Positions 1-5,367 of a DNA stretch of 5,906 bases are shown piece by piece. The position numbers were made by a program, and so were the translations under genes. Where the stretch lies: positions 1-5,906 of the forward strand of contig JALHML010000042.1 in the NCBI GenBank assembly GCA_022844065.1. The letters are read 5' to 3'. The DNA is from Minisyncoccota bacterium. GTDB taxonomy: Bacteria; Patescibacteriota; Minisyncoccia; Phycocordibacterales; Phycocordibacteraceae. The notes under the pieces are model-generated. The model was not told the origin of the DNA. It did not search any database and saw only the letters and a list, made by a program, of their open reading frames with translations. Position 1 is the stretch's first letter. Each line of letters begins with the position of its first letter.

Positions 1-2137
1 GGAAGCCTTTCATAAGCTTCTCTTTCTGGGCCTCCATCTCTGCCGGGATCTTTTTTCCCATGGCCTTACGCAGCGTATCAGCCTCAAGCCAAGAGTATCC
101 GCCAAGCGTAATGGCCGTTAAGAGCACGTCGTCTTGGTATACAAGAAGTCCGTAGGACATATCGAGATAGTCCTTCATGCGCTCATCAATAAAGGAGATG
201 AGACGCGGATTCTTCTTGCGCTCAATGTACTGCGGAATTGTTTCCATGGGGCCCGGGCGGTAGAGCGCCACCATGGCGTTAATGTCGTGGATGGTTGTTG
301 GTTGGAGCTCCTTTAGATATCGCGTCATGCCGGAACCGTTTAGTTGGAACGTACCTTCGGTCTCGCCGCGCGCAAGCATGGCGAAGGTCTTTGGGTCATC
401 AATGGGTACGTTTTCAATATCAATCCATATGTCGCGGGAGACGCGCACGCGCTCCACGGCGTCTGAGAGAATCGCGAGGTTCTTGATACCAAGGAAGTCG
501 AACTTAAGAAGCCCGGCGTCCTCAACCGCATGCATATCAAACTGCGTAATGCGTTTCTCCGGGTTCTTTGGGTCGAACTGAACTGGGGTCCATTCCCAGA
601 GAGGTGTTGGTGCGATAACCACGCCGGCAGCATGCACGCCCGTGTGTCTGACACACCCTTCAATTCTTTGGGCCAGGTCTATGATCTCCTTCACATCGTC
701 ATCTTCCTCGTAGAGTTGTTTCAATTCCGGTTCAAGCTCGAGCGCACGCTTTATGGTCATCGGGAACCCCTGACTTCCAAGTGGAATGAGTTTTGCGATG
801 CGGTCTCCCGTGCGATATGCATGTCCCAGTGCTCGTGAGACATCACGTACGGCAGCCCGCGCCATGAGGGTACCGAACGTACCAATCTGCGCGACTTTAT
901 CCTCGCCGTACTTTTGACGCGCGTATGCAATCATCTCGTCACGCCGGTTGTCGGCGAAGTCCATGTCGATATCGGGTGCTTTTGGACGTTCCGGATTAAG
1001 GAAGCGCTCAAACGGCAGTTTATAGAAAAGGGGATCAACGTTTGTGATACCACAGAGGTAGGAAACAAGAGAGCCAGCAGCAGAACCACGCGTCGTCGAC
1101 ATGATGCCGGCAGATTTTGCGAAGGTGAGGAGATCGGACACCGCGAGGAAGTAGGGCGCGAATCCTTTTGAAATGATGACATCGAGTTCGTACTCCATAC
1201 GCGTTACCACTTCCTCGGTTTTTTCCATGCCGCGCATAGACAAGCCATCATAGGTCTTCTTCCGAAGCTCCTCAGCGTGTGTCATACCTTCGGGAACGAT
1301 AACTTCGGGGAAGTTCCAGCTCCCAAGCTCCATGGAGACTGAGCAACGGTCCGCAATCTCACCCGACGCGTCTACGGCTTCAGGAACATCTGAAAACCAG
1401 TCGCGCATCTGCGTCTCTGAGGCGAAGGAAAAGTCCTCTTCCTGTGCAGCGTCTCCTTTGTTTCCGTGCGCAATCCGCCGCATAACCTCGGTTGCTTCGC
1501 GATCCTCAGGAGAGAGATAGTACACGTCATGTTGTGCAACGAGCGGCACGCCTGCAGACTTTGCGAGTTTCTTAATGATATCCATCCGCTCCTGGTGTCC
1601 TTCAACCTTGGGGTGGTGCGAAATCTCAAGATAGAGATTATCTGCACCAAAGATGCTCACGTACTCTGCAAGCGATGCGGCTGCACCGTTTTGGTCTCCG
1701 GCCTTGAGGGCTTGTGCGACGTCGCCGGCAAATGAGGGGATGATGGCGATGAGTCCTTCTTTGTGTTCGCGCAAAATTTCCTTGTCCATGCGCGGCTTGT
1801 CGAGGAAGCCCTCGAGGAATGATCGTGTGACGAGCTTCATCAGGTTCTTGTATCCGGCGTTGTCTTTAGCCAAGAGGACGAGGCGCGAGCGCTTCGCATC
1901 ACTCATATCTGTTCGGGAGCGTGACGCTATGTATGCATCGACACCGAAGATTGGCTTCACTCCCGCTTTGTGTGCTTTCTGATAGAACTCCACGGCGCCA
2001 TGCATGTTCCCGGCATCGGTAAGTCCGAGTGCATCCATACCTTTCTCCTTTGCAGCCTTAACCAGTTCAGGCACCTTCGGCAGCGCCTCGAGGAAGCTGT
2101 AGTGGCTGTGGGTATGGAGATGAATGAAGCGTCCCAT
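1..2137 (-). CDS. dnaE: DNA polymerase III alpha subunit (DnaE), N-terminal 712 residues, cut at window edge
   Basis: This is the replicative polymerase that extends DNA in the replisome. The reading frame runs without a stop from the ATG at 2137 to base 1, giving 712 codons of a protein usually about 1,050-1,200 long. The N-terminal PHP domain (about residues 1-210) starts MGRFIHLHTHSHYS. The polymerase part has the RGSAAGSLV motif (about 350-358), PDIDMDF with catalytic D389 and D391, LKFDFLG with the third catalytic aspartate D547, YRPGPM, and the fingers motif ADTLRKAMGKK near the edge. All three catalytic aspartates are present, so polymerase activity is expected. The beta-clamp, OB and tau-binding regions lie outside the window. 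Several PHP metal-site positions are replaced (A42, R85, Y206), and the usual GRGSAAGS reads TRGSAAGS. The gene diverges from the pilin unit. The start is fixed by homology and by a -10 box six bases upstream; no Shine-Dalgarno is visible. Confidence 0.97.
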   Translation of the reverse strand, partial: MGRFIHLHTHSHYSFLEALPKVPELVKAAKEKGMDALGLTDAGNMHGAVEFYQKAHKAGVKPIFGVDAYIASRSRTDMSDAKRSRLVLLAKDNAGYKNLMKLVTRSFLEGFLDKPRMDKEILREHKEGLIAIIPSFAGDVAQALKAGDQNGAAASLAEYVSIFGADNLYLEISHHPKVEGHQERMDIIKKLAKSAGVPLVAQHDVYYLSPEDREATEVMRRIAHGNKGDAAQEEDFSFASETQMRDWFSDVPEAVDASGEIADRCSVSMELGSWNFPEVIVPEGMTHAEELRKKTYDGLSMRGMEKTEEVVTRMEYELDVIISKGFAPYFLAVSDLLTFAKSAGIMSTTRGSAAGSLVSYLCGITNVDPLFYKLPFERFLNPERPKAPDIDMDFADNRRDEMIAYARQKYGEDKVAQIGTFGTLMARAAVRDVSRALGHAYRTGDRIAKLIPLGSQGFPMTIKRALELEPELKQLYEEDDDVKEIIDLAQRIEGCVRHTGVHAAGVVIAPTPLWEWTPVQFDPKNPEKRITQFDMHAVEDAGLLKFDFLGIKNLAILSDAVERVRVSRDIWIDIENVPIDDPKTFAMLARGETEGTFQLNGSGMTRYLKELQPTTIHDINAMVALYRPGPMETIPQYIERKKNPRLISFIDERMKDYLDMSYGLLVYQDDVLLTAITLGGYSWLEADTLRKAMGKKIPAEMEAQKEKLMKGF

Positions 2138-2149
2138 ATAGACAGTATA
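2138..2149 (-). promoter_or_regulatory. dnaE -10 promoter element, predicted leaderless start
   Basis: On the minus strand TATACT (2149-2144) is followed by six bases (GTCTAT) and then the dnaE ATG at 2137. With normal sigma70-type spacing, transcription would start at or next to the A of ATG, giving a leaderless mRNA. No good -35 hexamer stands at 16-18 bp, so the promoter is only partly supported. Confidence 0.5.
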
Positions 2150-2199
2150 TCGGCTCAAGGAGTACGAAGACAGCAGCTGTTATTCAAGCAGTATTCCGG

Positions 2200-2224
2200 C
2201 TACCCGGTGTCGGCAGGGTAGAAT
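2200..2224 (+). promoter_or_regulatory. Possible promoter and inverted repeat before the small membrane-protein gene
   Basis: TAGAAT (2219-2224) resembles a -10 box and lies eight bases before the ATG at 2233, so the transcript would have a leader of about two bases. No -35 hexamer is convincing. An inverted repeat, CTACCC (2200-2205) and GGGTAG (2216-2221) separated by ten bases, overlaps this -10 box and could be an operator. Both readings are inference from short matches. Confidence 0.35.
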
Positions 2225-2232
2225 ATGGGTAT

Positions 2233-2493
2233 ATGCCAGATGTACAATTCAGTGAAGAAGCGACGCTCGCACCCACCCCGATTAACAATGGATCAGGAAT
2301 GGCTGCGTGGCTGGTTCGATCGAAATGGGCGAAGGATGAGAAGCAAGCAGAGTACCTCCTTATTGGTATAGCAGTTGTGGCATTCGCTACGATGATTTTC
2401 GTGCTTATGTTCGGCTCGCTTGCGCCTCGACAGGTGCCACCTAACCCGCTTGAGCAGACCGTTATCCCAGGACCTACCAGCTACGCGCAGTAA
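2233..2493 (+). CDS. Small single-span membrane protein, function unknown
   Basis: I do not recognise a family for this 86-residue protein. Residues 1-40 are polar, with a basic and acidic stretch (RSKWAKDEKQ) just before the membrane. Residues 41-63 (YLLIGIAVVAF onward) form one strong hydrophobic segment. Residues 64-86 are a proline-rich tail (PRQVPPNPLEQ) ending SYAQ. There is no cleavable signal peptide, because the hydrophobic segment is in the middle. The positive charges before the span suggest that the N-terminus is in the cytoplasm and the short tail outside. The gene ends four bases before the pilin ATG, so the two are almost certainly co-transcribed, and a role beside the pilin (assembly, anchoring or a minor subunit) is a reasonable guess only. 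The start is the first ATG in frame, just after a possible -10 box; no Shine-Dalgarno is visible. Confidence 0.7.
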   Translation: MPDVQFSEEATLAPTPINNGSGMAAWLVRSKWAKDEKQAEYLLIGIAVVAFATMIFVLMFGSLAPRQVPPNPLEQTVIPGPTSYAQ

Positions 2494-2497
2494 CACT

Positions 2498-3004
2498 ATG
2501 AGACAGCGCGGCTTCACCCTGATCGAGCTTCTCGTGGTGATCGCCATCATTGGCGTGTTGTCGTCTGTGGTGCTCGTTTCTCTCAATACCGCGAGAGCGA
2601 AAGCACGGGATGCGAATCGTGCTGTAGCAATTAATCAGCTAAGGAATGCGCTTGAGCTCTACTATCTCGATAACGGGCAATATCCGCCCTCAGGAGGAGC
2701 GTCTGCACCAAATTCTGGCTGGACAACGAGTACTGACAGCAGCTGGACAACATTCCAGACTGCACTCGCGCCCTACATGGCGCAACTTCCACGCGATCCG
2801 AATCAGAGTGCGAGTGATTGGCCCTATACTGCCGGCGTCTATGCATTCTCCTATTATTCACAAAACTATGGGTGCGATCGTCAGTGGTACATGATTGTGT
2901 GGCGACCGGAAGGCGTTAAGACGAGCCCTGGGATTGCTGCTTGCAATGGCCAAGTCTTCAACTATGGGAACGGTACGGTAACGGTGGGGAATCGTGCGCA
3001 GTAA
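2498..3004 (+). CDS. Type IV pilin-like prepilin (N-terminal methylation domain)
   Basis: This 168-residue protein is a type IV pilin or pseudopilin, a subunit of a surface filament or of a related secretion or uptake machine. It has a five-residue leader MRQRG, a prepilin peptidase site G5/F6, the conserved glutamate at mature position 5 (E10) and a hydrophobic helix (about 8-29) that holds it in the membrane and later in the filament core. The segment TARAKARDANR followed by LRNALELYYLDNGQYP is typical of Patescibacteria pilins. The globular domain is aromatic-rich, and C126 and C149 could form the C-terminal disulfide loop common in pilins. The frame is open further upstream, but only the ATG at 2498 gives a proper short prepilin leader. 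It sits between the small membrane protein (4-base gap) and rnhB (2-base gap). No assembly ATPase or prepilin peptidase gene is in the window. Whether it is a major or minor subunit cannot be told. Confidence 0.93.
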   Translation: MRQRGFTLIELLVVIAIIGVLSSVVLVSLNTARAKARDANRAVAINQLRNALELYYLDNGQYPPSGGASAPNSGWTTSTDSSWTTFQTALAPYMAQLPRDPNQSASDWPYTAGVYAFSYYSQNYGCDRQWYMIVWRPEGVKTSPGIAACNGQVFNYGNGTVTVGNRAQ

Positions 3005-3006
3005 GT

Positions 3007-3582
3007 ATGATCGTTGTTGGTGTTGATGAAGCAGGACGTGGCCCCTTAGCGGGTCCTGTTGCGGTTGGTGTGGTTGCCGTTCGTGATGGATACGACATCC
3101 TGAAAGCATTCCCAGGGCTTAATGATTCGAAGAAACTTTCCGAGAAGAAGCGCGAGGTACTTTTCAAGACATTGCAGGAAGAGATGAAGGAAGGGAACGT
3201 GAGGGCAGTGGTCTTTCTGTCTAGCGCGCGCATGATAGACGACAAGGGTATCGCGTTTGCGGTGCGTCACGCGCTTGATCGCGGCGTACGGAAACTTCTT
3301 CCAAATCCCGAAGACGGAAAGGTGTGGCTCGATGGGTCTCTTAAGGCTCCGGCCGAATATCTACAGGAGACCGTGATTGGGGGAGACGGACTTGTGCCTG
3401 CAATCATGCTCGCGTCCATTGCAGCGAAGGTAACGAGGGATCGTTTGATGCTAAAAACAGATGAGAACTATCCTCTGTATGGATTCCGGTCTCATAAGGG
3501 ATACGGTACGAAAGCGCACATGGAGGCGATACGCACATATGGACCGTGTGAGGAACATCGAAAGAGCTTCCTCCATGGATAA
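3007..3582 (+). CDS. rnhB: Ribonuclease HII
   Basis: RNase HII cuts the RNA strand of RNA-DNA hybrids and starts removal of single ribonucleotides built into DNA. The 191-residue product is of normal family length. The N-terminus has VGVDEAGRGPLAGPV with D7 and E8. LNDSKKLSEKKR follows at 38-49, then LDGS with D109, GGD with D127, and SIAAKVTRDR (137-146). The D7/E8/D109/D127 set aligns with the E. coli active-site residues D16/E17/D108/D126. YGFRSHKGYGT and the C-terminal GPCEEHRKSF, both family signatures, are also present. The GRG motif needed for recognising the RNA-DNA junction is intact, so the enzyme should be active. The frame is open upstream to an ATG at 2941, but that would overlap the pilin gene and add residues without family similarity, so the ATG at 3007, two bases after the pilin stop, is chosen. 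Placement after a pilin looks like operon packing rather than shared function. Confidence 0.97.
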   Translation: MIVVGVDEAGRGPLAGPVAVGVVAVRDGYDILKAFPGLNDSKKLSEKKREVLFKTLQEEMKEGNVRAVVFLSSARMIDDKGIAFAVRHALDRGVRKLLPNPEDGKVWLDGSLKAPAEYLQETVIGGDGLVPAIMLASIAAKVTRDRLMLKTDENYPLYGFRSHKGYGTKAHMEAIRTYGPCEEHRKSFLHG

Positions 3583-3584
3583 AT

Positions 3585-3633
3585 GAGAAAAGGCGCGTCA
3601 GCGAGAAGCCGGCGCGCCCCTTGTTCTCTTTCT
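3585..3633. terminator. GC-rich hairpin after rnhB, likely terminator (possibly bidirectional)
   Basis: GGCGCG (3592-3597) pairs with CGCGCC (3613-3618). The stem can be lengthened outward by GAGAA (3585-3589) with TTCTC (3624-3628), with small bulges. On the plus strand the tail is TTTCT, which would end the rnhB transcript. On the minus strand the stem is followed by TTTT and then CTCATTT, a somewhat better tail. It starts three bases after the rnhB stop, the usual place for a terminator. The 15-base loop is larger than ideal. Confidence 0.5.
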
Positions 3634-3945
3634 ACGAGCGGATAGTTTCGCTCAAGAACGATGGTGCGTAAGGTACTGTACCGGGGCAGTCCGCACCACG
3701 ACTACCCCGGGATGCCCCGACGTGAGGATGAATATGCTCGTAAAATGAGCAGCTCCTCCTCACCCGTGCCCTGAATGATTGAAACGGTCTTCTTTTGCAT
3801 CGCCATGTCCTTCTAGAGGCGATTTAGCTGCCCAAAACCAAGGGCGGGTTGCGGTGGCGAGCCAGCCTCAGGAGGGCTTCCTGGAAGGGTGACACGGCAC
3901 TCCTTCTTCATACCACCTAATAGTCCAGAAACGAAGGGTCTAGGC
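3634..3945 (+). ncRNA. Candidate structured RNA of unknown family
   Basis: No convincing protein gene lies between rnhB and rpmF, but the stretch is dense in complementary segments. Seen pairings are: 3636-3640 with 3649-3653; 3662-3668 with 3692-3698; 3682-3688 with 3713-3719 (crossing the previous one, hence a pseudoknot); 3722-3728 with 3757-3763, enclosing 3735-3739 with 3747-3751; 3799-3804 with 3818-3823; 3830-3833 with 3842-3845; and a long-range closure of 3761-3765 with 3887-3891 or 3766-3770 with 3896-3900. The loops and joints on the plus strand are rich in A and G (GTAAAAT, AAAACCAA, GATGAATA), which favours plus-strand transcription. I could not match it to tmRNA, RNase P RNA, SRP RNA, 6S RNA or a known riboswitch. 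The ends are approximate. It could be a free RNA, the rpmF leader, or a minus-strand RNA ending at the hairpin before 3585. Confidence 0.4.
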
Positions 3946-3968
3946 TGCACTTCCGTTTATAACGCCCC

Positions 3969-3974
3969 TATGAT
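3969..3974 (+). promoter_or_regulatory. rpmF -10 promoter element
   Basis: TATGAT matches the -10 consensus at five of six positions and lies 14 bases before the rpmF ATG, so the leader would be about eight bases. The hexamer at 17 bp spacing (TGCACT, 3946-3951) is a poor -35. The reverse strand here reads TATCAT, so the site is nearly symmetric and could also serve the minus strand. AAGG at 3976-3979 is the only Shine-Dalgarno-like match and is weak. Confidence 0.45.
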
Positions 3975-3988
3975 AAGGTAGTCCCACT

Positions 3989-4354
3989 ATGACCGTACGA
4001 ATGCGCCACACTAGTTCGCATACCAAGAACCGCCGCAGCCATCACGCGCTTGTGGACGGGGCTATTGTTACTGACAAGGCGTCAGGCAATCTCCGCCTGC
4101 CACACCGCCTTGATGAGGCAACCGGTATGTATAGGGGCAAGCAGATTGCAGCACCTATCGTAAAAGTTACTAAGAACAAGAAGGAGGGTCGTGGTGAGCG
4201 TTCTCAGGTAGAGGTTGCAGATACGTCACCTGAAGTACAGAAGAACGATATGCAGGCTATGGAAGCGAAGAAAGAAGTGAAGAAGGGTTCACTCATCGAC
4301 AAGAGCACGAAGGGTCGCTCAACAACCCGTTCCGGTTTCGGAGGAGGCGCGTAA
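3989..4354 (+). CDS. rpmF: Large-subunit ribosomal protein bL32, cysteine-free with C-terminal extension
   Basis: bL32 is a small protein of the 50S ribosomal subunit. The N-terminal 53 residues align with the family: a basic start ([18 protein letters not shown], 4-21) matching the usual RTSKSKRNSRRAHHAL pattern, then LRLPHR (35-40) and MYRGKQI (47-53) matching KLPHRVC...GYYKGR. Bacterial bL32 usually carries a zinc ribbon with two CxxC pairs. Here the four positions are D29, S32, D42 and T45, with the pair spacing kept but no cysteine left. The family is usually 55-65 residues, while this protein has 121. Residues 54-121 form a lysine- and glutamate-rich, probably disordered tail ending in SGFGGGA. 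A strong intrinsic terminator follows 19 bases after the stop, so rpmF is probably its own transcription unit. The bL32 assignment rests on the N-terminal half only. Confidence 0.85.
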   Translation: MTVRMRHTSSHTKNRRSHHALVDGAIVTDKASGNLRLPHRLDEATGMYRGKQIAAPIVKVTKNKKEGRGERSQVEVADTSPEVQKNDMQAMEAKKEVKKGSLIDKSTKGRSTTRSGFGGGA

Positions 4355-4372
4355 GTTTAAAGAAAAGATATA

Positions 4373-4406
4373 CACAGGACCCGCCTATAGCGGGTCCTGT
4401 GCTTTT
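4373..4406 (+). terminator. Intrinsic terminator of rpmF
   Basis: A perfect 12-bp stem (4373-4384 with 4390-4401; left arm CACAGGACCCGC) closes a five-base loop CTATA and is followed by TTTT (4403-4406). An A-rich stretch lies just upstream (4359-4370). This is a classical rho-independent terminator and separates rpmF from nusB. Confidence 0.92.
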
Positions 4407-4411
4407 GTCTG

Positions 4412-4417
4412 TATACT
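4412..4417 (+). promoter_or_regulatory. nusB -10 promoter element
   Basis: TATACT lies six bases after the T-tract of the rpmF terminator and 21 bases before the nusB ATG, predicting a leader of about 15 bases. No clear -35 hexamer is seen; the right distance falls in the GC-rich terminator arm. No Shine-Dalgarno stands before the ATG at 4439. Confidence 0.4.
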
Positions 4418-4438
4418 GTACTGAAGCTCTTTCCATAC

Positions 4439-5332
4439 ATGGCAAATCGACATCTCGCACGTTCCGTTGTTCTCCAAACTCTTTTCGAGTGGGATACGTC
4501 TCATCGTAGTGACACGGAAGCAACGGCAGCGCTCCAAAGAAACGTTGAAGAGTTCGGTGGAGATGATACTGATCGGCCATTCATGGAAGCACTCCTTCAA
4601 GGTGTTCTCGCAAAACGAGCGGACCTTGATCTCGTTATAACGAAAGCGGCACCCGATTGGCCACTTGAGCGCATTGCACCCGTTGATCGCAATATTCTCC
4701 GTATCGGTCTCTACGAGCTGTTGTTCGCAGATCGTTCCCAGGTTCCGGCGAAGGTTGCTATTAACGAAGCTATTGAACTTGCCAAAGTATTCGGTGGCGA
4801 TTCCTCAGGCCGGTTTGTGAACGGTGTGCTCGGTGCGGTCTACAAGGAACTTGGCGAGCCAGGAAAAGAGGAGACAGGGAAGAAGGAGCGCGTCAGGCGT
4901 GAGGACCTTCCGGTAGAAGAGCTCGGCGGCGCCATCGTCTATGCGTATCACGAAGGGCAGTACTATTTGGCACTTGTGCATGACGTGTTCGGGCACTGGA
5001 CCCTTTCTAAAGGAAAGATTCCAGCCGGCATGAGCGTTGAGGAGGGAACTATCGAGGGACTTAAAGACGAGCTTGGTCTTCCGGCGGTTATAAAGGACAA
5101 GATTGGCGAGAACGAATATATTGCGTCTCATCCTGAGAAGGGAAAGATGCGCAAGCACGTGTCCTACTTTCTTGCGGAGTCTCCGTACATGGAGCTTACG
5201 CTTGAGAAAAAGGGAGGGCTTGATGATGCGCGCTGGTTTAGGCTTACAGATATCCTGGAACTCAACTTCTACGACGACATGCTGCCTATTGTTACGGAAG
5301 CCGTGCAGAAGCTTTTGGACAAAGGACGGTAG
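4439..5332 (+). CDS. nusB: NusB antitermination factor fused to a degenerate Nudix-like domain
   Basis: NusB binds, with S10/NusE, the boxA RNA of rRNA operons and keeps RNA polymerase elongating. Residues 1-138 are NusB, with ARSVVLQTLFEWD at the start, PVDRNILRIGLYELLF (81-96) and the hallmark VAINEAIELAK...GRFVNGVLGAVYKEL (106-138). Standalone NusB is usually about 130-160 residues; this protein has 297. A charged linker (139-160) leads to a second domain, 163-297, that looks like a Nudix fold: GGAIVYAY, then WTLSKGKIPAGMSVEEG, then EGLKDELGL. Against the Nudix box Gx5Ex7REUxEExGU, the first E is M198, RE is E206-G207, and EE is D210-E211, so hydrolase activity is doubtful. The two parts are in one frame with no stop or internal start signal. 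Possible roles of the tail are nucleotide sensing or protein contact; this is inference. rnc follows 35 bases downstream with its own promoter. Confidence 0.92.
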   Translation: MANRHLARSVVLQTLFEWDTSHRSDTEATAALQRNVEEFGGDDTDRPFMEALLQGVLAKRADLDLVITKAAPDWPLERIAPVDRNILRIGLYELLFADRSQVPAKVAINEAIELAKVFGGDSSGRFVNGVLGAVYKELGEPGKEETGKKERVRREDLPVEELGGAIVYAYHEGQYYLALVHDVFGHWTLSKGKIPAGMSVEEGTIEGLKDELGLPAVIKDKIGENEYIASHPEKGKMRKHVSYFLAESPYMELTLEKKGGLDDARWFRLTDILELNFYDDMLPIVTEAVQKLLDKGR

Positions 5333-5333
5333 G

Positions 5334-5361
5334 TTCACATTACGCAATATTCTGGTATAAT
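5334..5361 (+). promoter_or_regulatory. rnc promoter, extended -10, predicted leaderless
   Basis: TTCACA (5334-5339) matches the -35 consensus at five of six positions. After 16 bp comes TATAAT (5356-5361), a perfect -10 box preceded by TGG, which gives an extended -10. The rnc ATG begins six bases after the -10 box, so transcription should start at or next to the A of ATG and the mRNA should have no leader. This is the best promoter in the window. Confidence 0.85.
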
Positions 5362-5367
5362 GCGGCC

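Noticed and set aside
2420..2497. Upstream start for the pilin gene
   Set aside because: It would add 26 residues before the MRQRG leader and overlap the small membrane-protein gene; prepilin leaders of this type are short.
2941..3006. Upstream start for rnhB
   Set aside because: The added 22 residues lie inside the pilin gene in another frame and have no family similarity; the ATG at 3007 gives the normal N-terminus.
3771..3792. Hammerhead ribozyme-like string (CTGAATGA ... GAAAC ... GTC)
   Set aside because: The core needs CTGATGA, here interrupted by an extra A, and there is no room for stem II between the two conserved parts.
3884..3897. T-box antiterminator resemblance (AAGGGTGACACGGC)
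   Set aside because: It departs from the AGGGTGGNACCGCG core at several positions and no specifier stem, terminator or aminoacyl-tRNA synthetase gene follows.
3702..3950. Two short minus-strand ORFs (3950-3813, GTG start, 45 aa; 3806-3702, 34 aa)
   Set aside because: Short, proline- or serine-rich, no recognisable domain and weak start signals; they overlap the helix-forming segments and are better explained as chance frames.
3583..3988. Region as tmRNA, RNase P RNA or SRP RNA
   Set aside because: No tRNA-like T-arm (GGTTCGA) or CCA end, no GAGGAAAGTCC or ACAGAA core of RNase P, and no GGAAGGAAGCAGC of SRP RNA on either strand. A GATTTAGCTGCC stretch recalls the end of a tmRNA tag but has no stop after it.
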